From Phycisphaerales bacterium UBA2421 (GTDB lineage: Bacteria; Planctomycetota; Phycisphaerae; Tepidisphaerales; Tepidisphaeraceae), in assembly GCA_002343075.1 (NCBI GenBank), contig DDRH01000038.1, positions 31,336 through 57,883 on the forward strand: a stretch of DNA of 26,548 bases, read 5' to 3'. Shown here one piece after another: positions 7,754-14,969 of this stretch. The position numbers and the translations under genes are program-made. The notes beneath the pieces are model-generated. The model was not told where the DNA came from. It worked only from the letters and a program-made list of their open reading frames with translations, and made no database searches. The stretch's first letter is position 1. The number at the start of each line of letters is the position of its first letter.

Positions 7754-7975
7754 ATGGCCACGAAGAAGACAAAAGAGAAACAGGGATTCAAAGACAAAGA
7801 GACCCCCGCGTTGGCCGAGGAGTTGAAGGGTCTGCGTAGAAAGCTCTTTGAATTGCGCACGCAGGCTGTTACCGAGAAGGTCGAGGACACGACCCAGTTT
7901 CGAAAGAACCGTCGGGATGTGGCCCGGATTTTGACCGCCCTTCGGCAGCGTGCACCGCAGACGACCGCTAAGTGA
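7754..7975 (+). CDS. rpmC: 50S ribosomal protein L29 (uL29)
   Basis: 73 residues, typical. An N-terminal Lys/Glu-rich stretch of about 20 residues precedes the L29 two-helix core: LAEELKGLRRKLFELRTQAVTEK followed by the FRKNRRDVARILTALRQR helix. L29 sits beside L23 at the tunnel exit. AGAGGA is well placed upstream. It lies between rplP and rpsQ as in the standard order. Confidence 0.93.
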   Translation: MATKKTKEKQGFKDKETPALAEELKGLRRKLFELRTQAVTEKVEDTTQFRKNRRDVARILTALRQRAPQTTAK

Positions 7976-8066
7976 GGCAGTGCTAGCCTGTGCGTTGGTG
8001 CGGCAGGCGAGTTGAGTGAGCATGACGGGATCGCGTCGCGTTTGACGCACTGATTTGAGAACAGAT

Positions 8067-8402
8067 ATGGCAACCGCAACCGAACAATCCAAGCGACCAC
8101 TCCTACGTAAAATCGTCGGTGTTGTTGCTTCAGACAAGACTAACAAGACCCGGAAGGTTCTGGTCGAGTACCAGACTATGCACCCAAAGTATGGCAAGTA
8201 TATGAAGCGCCGTACCGTGCTTCATGTTCATGATGAAGCCAATGAAAGCCGCGAGGGCGACCGGATTGAAGTTGCCGAGTGTCGCCCGCTGAGCAAGACC
8301 AAACACCATCGTCTTCTGCGCATCGTTGAGAAGGCACCGGAGAAGGCCGTGCAGGTGTCAGCAGAGGAAGTGATGACCGGAAAAGCGCCGGAGCAGCGTT
8401 AA
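8067..8402 (+). CDS. rpsQ: 30S ribosomal protein S17 (uS17) with C-terminal extension
   Basis: 111 residues from ATG 8067, against about 85 in the family. The OB-fold core is clear: KIVGVVASDKTNKTRKVLVEY, MKRRTVLHVHDE, and GDRIEVAECRPLSKTKHHRLLRIVE. The excess is an N-terminal tail of about 15 residues and an acidic C-terminal tail of about 20 residues (EKAPEKAVQVSAEEVM). A TTG four codons upstream is possible but less likely. S17 binds 16S rRNA early in assembly. It is the last gene of the S10 set. Confidence 0.94.
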   Translation: MATATEQSKRPLLRKIVGVVASDKTNKTRKVLVEYQTMHPKYGKYMKRRTVLHVHDEANESREGDRIEVAECRPLSKTKHHRLLRIVEKAPEKAVQVSAEEVMTGKAPEQR

Positions 8403-8426
8403 AGGAGATTGGCAGTCCCTGATCAC

Positions 8427-8471
8427 GAATTGCGAAAGGTTGTGCGAAAGTTGTTCCGCCGCTCGCAATTC
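8427..8471 (+). other. 9-bp inverted repeat in the rpsQ-rplN spacer
   Basis: GAATTGCGA (8427-8435) and TCGCAATTC (8463-8471) are exact inverse complements around a 27-nt loop. The loop also holds a TGCGAAAG direct repeat overlapping the left arm. This marks the junction between the S10 and spc sets. Role unknown. Confidence 0.35.
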
Positions 8472-8498
8472 AGGATTTGAGATTCTCAATAAACGAAG

Positions 8499-8885
8499 AT
8501 GATTCAGCAGCAAACGTACCTCGATATTGCAGACAACACCGGCGCAAAAGAAGCCATGTGCATCAAGGTGCTGCACGGGTCGACGCCGCGCGGCAAGTTT
8601 AAACGCAAGGTGGCGACTGTGGGTGATGTAATCATCTGCGCCGTGAAGAAGACGCTGCCTGGCGGTGATGTGAAGCAGGGTTCGATCATTCGCTGTGTGG
8701 TGGTTCGCACCAAGCAGCCAACGCGCCGCCCTGATGGAAGCTATGTGCGATTCGATCGCAACGCTGCCGTCACGATCAGCGCTGAGAATGAGCCGGTCGG
8801 CACCCGAATCTTCGGTGCCGTCGCCCGCGAACTGCGTGACAAGAATTTTATGAAGATTGTATCGCTGGCCAGCGAGGTGGTTTGA
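8499..8885 (+). CDS. rplN: 50S ribosomal protein L14 (uL14)
   Basis: 128 residues, a few more than the usual 122. [25 protein letters not shown] is the classical opening; [20 protein letters not shown] and [18 protein letters not shown] with [22 protein letters not shown] complete the family pattern. L14 forms an intersubunit bridge with 16S rRNA. Shine-Dalgarno pairing is weak. The stop is 1 nt before the rplX ATG, so the two are tightly coupled. Confidence 0.97.
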   Translation: MIQQQTYLDIADNTGAKEAMCIKVLHGSTPRGKFKRKVATVGDVIICAVKKTLPGGDVKQGSIIRCVVVRTKQPTRRPDGSYVRFDRNAAVTISAENEPVGTRIFGAVARELRDKNFMKIVSLASEVV

Positions 8886-8886
8886 G

Positions 8887-9213
8887 ATGAGACACCGAAT
8901 TAAATCAGGCGACGTCGTGATGGTGATCGCCGGTGCAGACAAAGGTAAGACGGGCCGCGTGATGCGGATTCTGGTTGACCGAAATCGTGTTGTGGTCGAA
9001 GGAATCAACCGCGTCTGGAAGCACGTCCGGCCAAACCAGCGTAACCCGCAAGGCGGGCGTATTCAGAAGGATGCTCCGATCCACATGAGTAACGTCATGC
9101 CGATCGATCCATCCACGGGCAAGGGAACGCGCGTCCGATTCCAGGAGAGAGACGGCAAGAAGCACCGGACCAGCACCCGCGGAACCGATCTGGGTGTTGT
9201 AGGCCTGAAGTAA
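8887..9213 (+). CDS. rplX: 50S ribosomal protein L24 (uL24)
   Basis: 108 residues from ATG 8887. The KOW motif is at the start ([21 protein letters not shown]), followed by [38 protein letters not shown]24 is an assembly initiator of the 50S subunit. The frame stays open into rplN from a TTG, but ATG 8887 has GAGGTGG upstream inside the rplN end and gives the normal N-terminus. Length is normal. Confidence 0.95.
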   Translation: MRHRIKSGDVVMVIAGADKGKTGRVMRILVDRNRVVVEGINRVWKHVRPNQRNPQGGRIQKDAPIHMSNVMPIDPSTGKGTRVRFQERDGKKHRTSTRGTDLGVVGLK

Positions 9214-9228
9214 CTGTAGTAGCAGAAA

Positions 9229-9258
9229 CAGTTTGCAATTTTGTGCAGTTTGTAATTT
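9229..9258 (+). repeat. Imperfect direct repeat in the rplX-rplE spacer
   Basis: CAGTTTGCAATTT (9229-9241) and CAGTTTGTAATTT (9246-9258) differ at one base and lie 17 nt apart. They belong to the same simple-sequence spacer style but are not in exact 7-nt register. Confidence 0.5.
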
Positions 9259-9290
9259 AGCCGCGTCAGATTCGACGCGAGGCAAAAGCC

Positions 9291-9992
9291 ATGGCAAAAG
9301 ACGACAACAAAAAGGGTGCCAAGCCGACCGCAGAGCAGATCGCGGCGAGAAAAGCGGCGGCGGCAGCGGCGAAAAAGAAGGTGGATGTCTCGGGCGCCGA
9401 TGACGACGGCCCGGCACTCCCCGCACCGCCGGCGCGACTCTTTGGCTTTTACAACGAGAAGGTCGTTCCGGCGCTGCAGCAAAAGCTGGGCGTGAAGAAT
9501 AAGCTCGCTATTCCCCGGCTGGAGAAGATCGTCATCAGCATGGGCCTGGGTAAGGCAATGACGAGCGGCGAGAAAGTGAAGATGGATCAAGCCGAGCGCG
9601 AACTGGCGACGATTGCTGGTCAACGTCCGGTTCGATGCAAAGCCAAGAAGAGCGTTGCCAACTTCAAGGTGCGTGAAGGCATGGAGACGGGCTTGAAAGT
9701 CACACTGCGCGGCACGCGCATGTATGAGTTTCTCGACCGGATGATCACCTTGGCATTCCCGCGGGTGAAGGACTTCCGCGGGGTGAACCCCAACGGCTTT
9801 GACAAGAGCGGCAACTATAATTTCGGCTTTACCGAACAGACCGTCTTCCCCGAGATCGATGGCGCCGCAGTCACGTTTCAGCAGGGAATGAACATCACCG
9901 TGGTCACGACCGCGGCAAGCGTTGATCATGGCAGGGAATTGCTCAAGCAGTTTGGCTTTCCTTTCCGGACGGACGAAAAGGACAAGAATTAG
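9291..9992 (+). CDS. rplE: 50S ribosomal protein L5 (uL5) with N-terminal extension
   Basis: 233 residues against about 180 in the family. The conserved domain starts near residue 49 ([14 protein letters not shown]) and includes [63 protein letters not shown] and the C-terminal [13 protein letters not shown]5 holds 5S rRNA in the central protuberance. The extra N-terminal 48 residues are Lys/Ala-rich with a 5-Ala run and then an acidic-proline stretch, so are probably disordered. The start is supported by GAGG 8 nt upstream of ATG 9291, so the extension is likely real. Confidence 0.95.
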   Translation: MAKDDNKKGAKPTAEQIAARKAAAAAAKKKVDVSGADDDGPALPAPPARLFGFYNEKVVPALQQKLGVKNKLAIPRLEKIVISMGLGKAMTSGEKVKMDQAERELATIAGQRPVRCKAKKSVANFKVREGMETGLKVTLRGTRMYEFLDRMITLAFPRVKDFRGVNPNGFDKSGNYNFGFTEQTVFPEIDGAAVTFQQGMNITVVTTAASVDHGRELLKQFGFPFRTDEKDKN

Positions 9993-10077
9993 TTCAAAGG
10001 CTGATCGCTGGTGGGTTCGGCCGGGTAACACCGCCTGTCCCAGAGGTCACTTCAGCAAAACAGTAACTGGAATCGAT

Positions 10078-10347
10078 ATGGCAACCAAAGCCTGGATAAG
10101 TAAACAGAAGCGACGCGAAGCACTTTCCAAGAAGTTTGCCGAGGTTCGTCGGCAGTTGAAGAAAGAGCGAAACTATGCCGCCTTGGCAAAGCTCCCGCGT
10201 GACAGCTCGCCGACCCGCAGCCACAACCGCTGTGAGTTGACTGGCCGGAGTAAGGCTGTGCTTCGTAAGTTTAAGGTGAGCCGAATCATGCTCCGCGAGT
10301 TGGCCCTTGCGGGAAAGATTCCGGGATTGAAGAAGGCAAGCTGGTGA
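10078..10347 (+). CDS. rpsN: 30S ribosomal protein S14 (uS14), zinc-free type
   Basis: 89 residues from ATG 10078. [21 protein letters not shown] and the C-terminal [25 protein letters not shown] are diagnostic. Only one Cys is present (RCELTG), so the CxxC...CxxC zinc ribbon of the 61-residue form is absent; this is the C-minus type. The frame is open 52 codons further upstream into rplE, but that part is not S14-like. Pairing to the anti-Shine-Dalgarno is weak. S14 lies in the 30S head. Confidence 0.95.
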   Translation: MATKAWISKQKRREALSKKFAEVRRQLKKERNYAALAKLPRDSSPTRSHNRCELTGRSKAVLRKFKVSRIMLRELALAGKIPGLKKASW

Positions 10348-10350
10348 GGA

Positions 10351-10371
10351 ACTGCCAATTGCCAATCGCTC
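10351..10371 (+). repeat. Short heptamer tract just after rpsN
   Basis: ACTGCCA, ATTGCCA, ATCGCTC in 7-nt register, beginning 3 nt after the rpsN stop. Same consensus family as the tracts before rplD, rplB and map. Confidence 0.6.
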
Positions 10372-10418
10372 GGCGTGACCTCAAGAGCAGGCACCGGCGG
10401 TTGCAAATCGGCTTATAT

Positions 10419-10446
10419 CGGCAATTGGAAATTGGAAATCGGCAAT
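10419..10446 (+). repeat. Heptamer tract running into the rpsH start codon
   Basis: CGGCAAT, TGGAAAT, TGGAAAT, CGGCAAT in exact 7-nt register. The final AT is the first two bases of the rpsH ATG. The GGAA in the units might act as a weak ribosome binding site. Confidence 0.75.
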
Positions 10447-10846
10447 GAATAATCAAGATCCCATCGCGGACATGCTGACGCGAATTCGCAACGCCAACCG
10501 GGTTGGACGCCTCTTTGTCCAAATTCCCAAGAGCAAGATCTGCACCGGCATTGCGCAGGTGCTAAAGGATGAAGGCTACATCGCGGAGTTTGACCCGATC
10601 GACGATCCAAACAAGCAGGGTCAGCTTCGCATCAAGCTCAAGTATGCGTTGAATGGCGATAAGGTCATTCACCTCATTGAACGCGCGAGCAAGCCAGGTC
10701 GTCGGCTCTACAAGGGTGTGGGTGAACTCCCCCGCGTGTTGAATGGCATGGGAATCGTCGTGATCAGCACGAGCAAAGGTGTGATGAGCGACCGCAAGGC
10801 GCGTGAGGCCAATGTCGGTGGTGAGTTACTTTGCACGGTGAGCTGA
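10445..10846 (+). CDS. rpsH: 30S ribosomal protein S8 (uS8)
   Basis: 133 residues, normal. It begins NNQDPIADMLTRIRNANRVG and ends with the S8 signature ISTSKGVMSDRKAREANVGGELLC, with KPGRRLYKGVGELPRVLNGMGI before it. S8 binds the central domain of 16S rRNA and in Escherichia coli represses the spc operon by binding the mRNA near rplE. No such site was recognised here. The start codon is embedded in a heptamer repeat. Confidence 0.97.
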   Translation: MNNQDPIADMLTRIRNANRVGRLFVQIPKSKICTGIAQVLKDEGYIAEFDPIDDPNKQGQLRIKLKYALNGDKVIHLIERASKPGRRLYKGVGELPRVLNGMGIVVISTSKGVMSDRKAREANVGGELLCTVS

Positions 10847-10913
10847 GCGACGGTCGGAAGAACCAGCGAGTGACAACCTAGTTCGTAGTGGCAATTGATG
10901 ATTCGAGTTGAAC

Positions 10914-11477
10914 ATGAGCAGAATTGGTAAAAAACCTGTCCCCGTCGGTAAGGCTAAGGTCAGCATCAATGGCCAAAAGGTCAACGTCGAAGGACCCAAG
11001 GGCAAGCTTGAGCTGAACGTTCACCCATCGATCAAGGTGGAATTGAGCGGCTCTGAAGTTGCCGTCGCTCGGCCGGATGATCAGCGTCAAAGTAAGGCCC
11101 TGCATGGCCTGACGCGCGCGCTCCTGGCGAACATGATCGAAGGCGTTACCAATGGATACAAGATCACCCTGGAACTCCGAGGTGTCGGCTACAAGGCTGA
11201 CATGAAGGGGAAGAACCTGGTGCTGTCGGTCGGCTTCGCTAATCAGGTCGCAGTTTCCATTCCCTCGGGTGTTGCTGTGAAGGTCGACCCCGGTCAGGGC
11301 GAGATCACGAATAAGATTGTTGTTGAAGGCCCCGATAAGCAGGCCGTCGGAAACTTCGCCGCCGAGGTGCGTAAGATTCGCAAACCCGAGCCGTACAAGG
11401 GCAAGGGCATTCGCTACGAAGGCGAAGCAGTCAAGATCAAGCCGGGCAAGGCCTTTGCCGGTGCGGGTGCAAAGTAG
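10914..11477 (+). CDS. rplF: 50S ribosomal protein L6 (uL6)
   Basis: 187 residues from ATG 10914. MSRIGKKPVPVGKAKVSING is the usual opening, VNVEGPKGKLELNV the first repeat, and the C-terminal PEPYKGKGIRYEGE the L6 signature. It folds as two similar domains near the factor-binding centre. A TTG two codons upstream is an alternative start that changes nothing. The last residues (KAFAGAGAK) form a short Gly/Ala tail. Confidence 0.96.
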   Translation: MSRIGKKPVPVGKAKVSINGQKVNVEGPKGKLELNVHPSIKVELSGSEVAVARPDDQRQSKALHGLTRALLANMIEGVTNGYKITLELRGVGYKADMKGKNLVLSVGFANQVAVSIPSGVAVKVDPGQGEITNKIVVEGPDKQAVGNFAAEVRKIRKPEPYKGKGIRYEGEAVKIKPGKAFAGAGAK

Positions 11478-11550
11478 TGTTCGCGTGAGATGTATTGTGG
11501 GTTCAACTGCGGTTTCGATTCGCAGCGTGGCCGCTAGAGGTTGAGCAAAG

Positions 11551-11922
11551 ATGGCAGATAAGAATCAAGAAAAAGCAGTTCGGCTTCAACGCCGTAAGTA
11601 CGGTATTCGCAAGACTCTCTCAGGGTCGCCTGAGCGACCTCGGTTGTCGGTCTTTCGGAGTGACAAGCACATCTCGGCCCAGGTCATAGATGATCTTGCC
11701 GGCAAGACCCTTGTCGCGGCGAGCAGCCAGCAGAAAGACGTCCGCGGACCGCTCGCCAATGGCGGCAACATTGCTGCAGCCAAGGCCGTCGGCAAGGCGA
11801 TTGCCGACCGCGCGAAGGCAGCGGGTATTGCCAAGGTGGCGTTCGATCGCGGTGGCCGCCGCTACCACGGCCGGGTGAAGGCGCTTGCCGATGCGGCACG
11901 CGAGTCGGGCTTGCAGTTTTAA
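11551..11922 (+). CDS. rplR: 50S ribosomal protein L18 (uL18)
   Basis: 123 residues, normal. [34 protein letters not shown] is the L18 N-terminal pattern, and [28 protein letters not shown] is its typical C-terminus. L18 binds 5S rRNA with L5. AGAGGTTGAG precedes the ATG. rpsE follows after 17 nt. Confidence 0.96.
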   Translation: MADKNQEKAVRLQRRKYGIRKTLSGSPERPRLSVFRSDKHISAQVIDDLAGKTLVAASSQQKDVRGPLANGGNIAAAKAVGKAIADRAKAAGIAKVAFDRGGRRYHGRVKALADAARESGLQF

Positions 11923-11939
11923 TTTCAAGAAGAAGCACT

Positions 11940-12668
11940 ATGTCGGACCAGACCAACAATCCTGAATCGCAATCGACCGAACCTCAACCCACTTCCGAGG
12001 CTTCTGCCGCGGCAGCTGTTGCGGGTGAATCATCCCAGGCGCCCGCGCAGGCTGCATCACAGCAGCGGTCTGCGGGAGGTCAGGGCGGCCAGCGCGGCGG
12101 AGGTCGTGGTCGCGGCGGGCAAGGCGGCGGAGGTCGCGGGCGCGGTGGTCCGCGCCGTGATGATCGCGGAGACGACTCGGGTATCGAATCTTCCCTCGTC
12201 CGCGTCTATCGTTGCGCAAAGGTGGTAAAGGGTGGCCGAACCTTCTCCTTCGGAGCGCTGGTGGTGGCGGGTGATCGCAAAGGCAATGTCGGCATCGGTT
12301 ACGGCAAGGCAAATGAAGTCCCGAACGCCGTCGAGAAAGCCACCAAGGACGCTCGTAAGAGCATGATCAGGGTGAATCTTAAGGGAACAACCATCCCCCA
12401 TGTGGTCGAAGGTCGAAGTGGCGCGAGCAAGGTTGTGCTCGTTCCCGCCCGTCCCGGCACTGGTGTGACCGCGGGTAAGAGTGTACGACCCTGCTGCGAG
12501 CTTGCGGGGATCACCGACATTCTCACCAAGGCCTACGGCTCGACCAGCCCTAAGAATCTGGTTAAGGCAACGCTCGCGGCCTTGGGTCAACTTAAACTGC
12601 GCGATCAGGTCGAGGGTATTCGGGGTGTCGAACTTGAGAAAGGTGCCGGTGAGCTGGTAACGGCATAG
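11940..12668 (+). CDS. rpsE: 30S ribosomal protein S5 (uS5) with RGG-rich N-terminal extension
   Basis: 242 residues against about 165 in the family. The conserved part begins near residue 82 (ESSLVRVYRCAKVVKGGRTF) and has the double-stranded-RNA-binding-like domain (GNVGIGYGKANEVPNAVEKA) and the C-terminal GTGVTAGKSVRPCCELAGI and AYGSTSPKNLVKATL. Residues 1-45 are Ser/Ala/Gln/Pro-rich; residues 46-73 are Gly/Arg-rich with GGGRGRGG repeats; then comes an acidic DDRGDDS. Such RG/RGG tracts bind RNA in many proteins, and eukaryotic RPS2 (the same uS5 family) also carries one. ATG 11940 with AAGAAG upstream is the best start, and there is no later good start before the domain, so the extension appears genuine. 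rpmD, normally next, is absent. Confidence 0.95.
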   Translation: MSDQTNNPESQSTEPQPTSEASAAAAVAGESSQAPAQAASQQRSAGGQGGQRGGGRGRGGQGGGGRGRGGPRRDDRGDDSGIESSLVRVYRCAKVVKGGRTFSFGALVVAGDRKGNVGIGYGKANEVPNAVEKATKDARKSMIRVNLKGTTIPHVVEGRSGASKVVLVPARPGTGVTAGKSVRPCCELAGITDILTKAYGSTSPKNLVKATLAALGQLKLRDQVEGIRGVELEKGAGELVTA

Positions 12669-12753
12669 TTGGTCTGGATGGATTGTTTGCGCGAATGCTA
12701 TGCTGGCAGGCGGGCAGTCTGTGACTCTTCATCCCCCGAGTTTGGAATTTATT

Positions 12754-13311
12754 ATGAGCATGCAACACGTTATCACGTCGGCGGTCAAGCGGTTCAAGCG
12801 CACTCAGCGCAAGGGCCGTGGCGATTCCAGCGGGCGCGGCAAGACCGCGGGGCGCGGCACCAAGGGTTCCGGTGCCCGAGTCGGCACATACATTCGCAGT
12901 GGTTATGAAGGCGGGCAAACTGAAATCTACCGCCGCTTCCCGAAGCGCGGCTTCAGCAACTTCAAGTTTGCCAACCGGTTTCACGCCGTCAATCTCGCCG
13001 ACCTTGATGCAAAGTTTGACTCAGGTGCCACTGTCGATCAGGCAGCCCTAAAAGAGAAGGGTCTGGTTCCCGACACCAAGCAGCCTGTGAAGATTCTTGG
13101 CAACGGAACGCTCACCAAAAAGCTCACCGTCGTCGCTGGCTGGTACAGCAAGAGTGCACACGATGCCATTACCCGCGCAGGCGGCGAGGCACAGAACGCC
13201 AAGGGCGAGCCCTTTGCATTTCCAAAGCCGAAGAAGAAGTTTATCCCACGGGAAAAGGTTAAGAAGAAGGCGGCCGAGGATGAAACTCCAGCAGGCGAAG
13301 TCCCGGCCTGA
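12754..13311 (+). CDS. rplO: 50S ribosomal protein L15 (uL15)
   Basis: 185 residues from ATG 12754, longer than the usual 145-150. The Gly/Arg-rich N-terminal half (KGRGDSSGRGKTAGRGTKG, then GYEGGQTEIYRRFPKRGF) and the C-terminal fold (VKILGNGTLTKKLTVVAGWYSKSAHDAITRAGGE) are those of L15. About 40 Lys/Glu/Pro-rich residues are added at the C-terminus. The frame is open 18 codons further upstream, but that sequence is not L15-like. Only a GGA supports ribosome binding. Confidence 0.93.
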   Translation: MSMQHVITSAVKRFKRTQRKGRGDSSGRGKTAGRGTKGSGARVGTYIRSGYEGGQTEIYRRFPKRGFSNFKFANRFHAVNLADLDAKFDSGATVDQAALKEKGLVPDTKQPVKILGNGTLTKKLTVVAGWYSKSAHDAITRAGGEAQNAKGEPFAFPKPKKKFIPREKVKKKAAEDETPAGEVPA

Positions 13312-13385
13312 TGTGGATGTTTTTTCGAGCGCGCTGTACTAGTTCCCAATGTGGAACGTCGCCGGCAGCGCTCCGTGATCGATCT

Positions 13386-13441
13386 GTTCAATGTTGAACG
13401 CCGTTGGAGTGCTCGGGTCGCCGTGATGCTCCACGGCGTTC
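13386..13441 (+). promoter_or_regulatory. Overlapping alternative hairpins upstream of secY
   Basis: Hairpin 1: GTTCAA (13386-13391) pairs with TTGAAC (13394-13399). Hairpin 2: GAACGCCG (13396-13403) plus TGGAG (13405-13409) pairs with CTCCA (13429-13433) plus CGGCGTTC (13434-13441), 13 bp with one bulged T and a 19-nt loop. They share GAAC (13396-13399), so they cannot both form. Hairpin 2 ends 1 nt before the -35 of a candidate secY promoter. It may terminate rplO transcription, though no T-run follows. Confidence 0.5.
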
Positions 13442-13442
13442 G

Positions 13443-13470
13443 ATGACAAACGGCGGACTGCGGCTAAAAT
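13443..13470 (+). promoter_or_regulatory. Candidate promoter giving a near-leaderless secY mRNA
   Basis: ATGACA (13443-13448), 16-nt spacer, TAAAAT (13465-13470), each 5 of 6 to consensus. The -10 ends 9 nt before the secY ATG, so transcription would start about 3 nt upstream of it. There is no Shine-Dalgarno. CTGCGGCTAAAA (13458-13469) recurs exactly upstream of the M20 peptidase gene. Confidence 0.55.
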
Positions 13471-13479
13471 CTGGTTCGT

Positions 13480-14892
13480 ATGATCAAGACGTTTATCAAC
13501 ATCTTTAAAGTGCCGGAACTGCGGAACAAGGTGCTGTTCACCTTTTTCATGCTTGCGATCTATCGCATCGGCTACCATGTGCCGCTCCCCGGCGTCGATC
13601 AGGATGCCTTTGCGAGGATGGCAGAGCAGGCATCGCAGGACAATTCCGCAGCGGGTCGGCTCGCTTCATACGTCTCGATTTTTTCCGGCGGCAACCTCAG
13701 TCAATCGACCGTGTTCGGCCTGGGTGTGATGCCTTACATTTCTGCATCGATTATCTTTCAACTCCTCTCGACGGTCGTTCCGTCTCTGGAGAAGCTGAAG
13801 AAGGAAGGGCAGACCGGCCAGCGAAAGATTCAAGAATGGACTCGCTACGCCACGGTCCCGCTCGCGCTGGTTCAGGCGATATTCTGGCTGAGCTACATGC
13901 ACAACACGTCGCCGTCGTTGGTGCAATCAACGTTTGCTGATGGCTGGCATAGCACGGCGTTCTGGTTTGTCGGCGTTGCTTCGCTGACCGCGGGTTGCGT
14001 GTTTTTGATGTGGCTTGGCGAGCAGATCGATGAGTACGGCCTAGGTAACGGCGTGTCACTCATTATCCTGGCCGGTATCGTCTGCCGCATGCCCGCAGCC
14101 ATATCCGAGCTTGTTGCGCTCAGTAATTTCTCTGGTACCGCCGACGCCTCGAAGCCGATCGGTGTTGGGCAGGTGTTGTTCCTGCTTGGCTCGTTCATCG
14201 CGGTTGTGGCCGGCTCGATTCTGGTTACACAGGCTCAACGCCGCATCCCCATTCAGCAGGCGAAGCACACGCGCGGCCGTAAAGTCTACGGCGGGCAGAA
14301 GCAGTACCTCCCGCTACGCGTGAATCATGGCGGCGTGATGCCAATCATCTTCGCGCAGTCGCTGATGTTATTCCCGGGTGTCTTGTTCGGCTGGCTCAAT
14401 GGCGTCGTGAACACTGGCGGCGCTGCATCCAACTGGATTGGATCCCTGATCGCTTTTCTTAACAATGAGTTCGGGAGGGGGGCTTTTGTCTACATCCTGA
14501 CCGAAGTGGTGATGATTTACTTCTTCGCATACTTCTGGACGACGGTGCAGTTTCAGCCCAAGGAAATGGCCAACCAGTTGCGGGATTACGGGAGCTTTAT
14601 TCCCGGTCTCCGTCCGGGTAAACGGACTGCGGACTACCTCGAACGCTTGATGATGCGAATGACGTTTGTCGGTGCGGCATTCTTATGCGTGATTGCAGTT
14701 GTGCCCACAGCGATCAGTGCATGGATGAACATCCCGTACACAATCACGGCTTTCCTCGGTGGGACGGGGCTGCTCATTGTTGTGAGCGTGGCACTCGACA
14801 TGGTACAGCGCATCGAAGCCAACCTCATGATGCGCAACTACGGCGGGTTCCTGGGCGATGGTGGTAAGCGGATTAAAGGGCGACAGTCCTGA
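13480..14892 (+). CDS. secY: Protein translocase subunit SecY
   Basis: 470 residues with about ten hydrophobic helices, normal for SecY. Hallmarks: AIYRIGYHVPLPGVD in TM1, the plug-region SIFSGGNLSQSTVFGLGVMPYISASIIFQLL, KEGQTGQRKIQEWTRY in the first large cytoplasmic loop, the cytoplasmic loop QAKHTRGRKVYGGQKQYLPLRVN, and QLRDYGSFIPGLRPGKRTADYLE in the ribosome/SecA-binding loop. It is the channel of the Sec pathway in the cytoplasmic membrane, working with SecE, SecG and SecA. It follows rplO as is standard, but after 168 nt that hold strong hairpins and a candidate promoter, so it may have its own transcript. No Shine-Dalgarno. Confidence 0.97.
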   Translation: MIKTFINIFKVPELRNKVLFTFFMLAIYRIGYHVPLPGVDQDAFARMAEQASQDNSAAGRLASYVSIFSGGNLSQSTVFGLGVMPYISASIIFQLLSTVVPSLEKLKKEGQTGQRKIQEWTRYATVPLALVQAIFWLSYMHNTSPSLVQSTFADGWHSTAFWFVGVASLTAGCVFLMWLGEQIDEYGLGNGVSLIILAGIVCRMPAAISELVALSNFSGTADASKPIGVGQVLFLLGSFIAVVAGSILVTQAQRRIPIQQAKHTRGRKVYGGQKQYLPLRVNHGGVMPIIFAQSLMLFPGVLFGWLNGVVNTGGAASNWIGSLIAFLNNEFGRGAFVYILTEVVMIYFFAYFWTTVQFQPKEMANQLRDYGSFIPGLRPGKRTADYLERLMMRMTFVGAAFLCVIAVVPTAISAWMNIPYTITAFLGGTGLLIVVSVALDMVQRIEANLMMRNYGGFLGDGGKRIKGRQS

Positions 14893-14931
14893 TGTGGAGC
14901 AGGCAGTCAGCGGTTGGCATGAGGCAGGAGT

Positions 14932-14966
14932 GAACTGCCGATTGCCCTCTGCCTGCTGCGGACTGA
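14932..14966 (+). repeat. Degenerate tandem heptamer tract upstream of map
   Basis: GAACTGC, CGATTGC, CCTCTGC, CTGCTGC, GGACTGA in exact 7-nt register, ending 3 nt before the map ATG. The CTGC core stays in phase. No Shine-Dalgarno is visible. Confidence 0.7.
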
Positions 14967-14969
14967 AAC

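Noticed and set aside
12669..12753. A hidden rpmD between rpsE and rplO
   Set aside because: The 85-nt gap cannot encode the roughly 60-residue L30.
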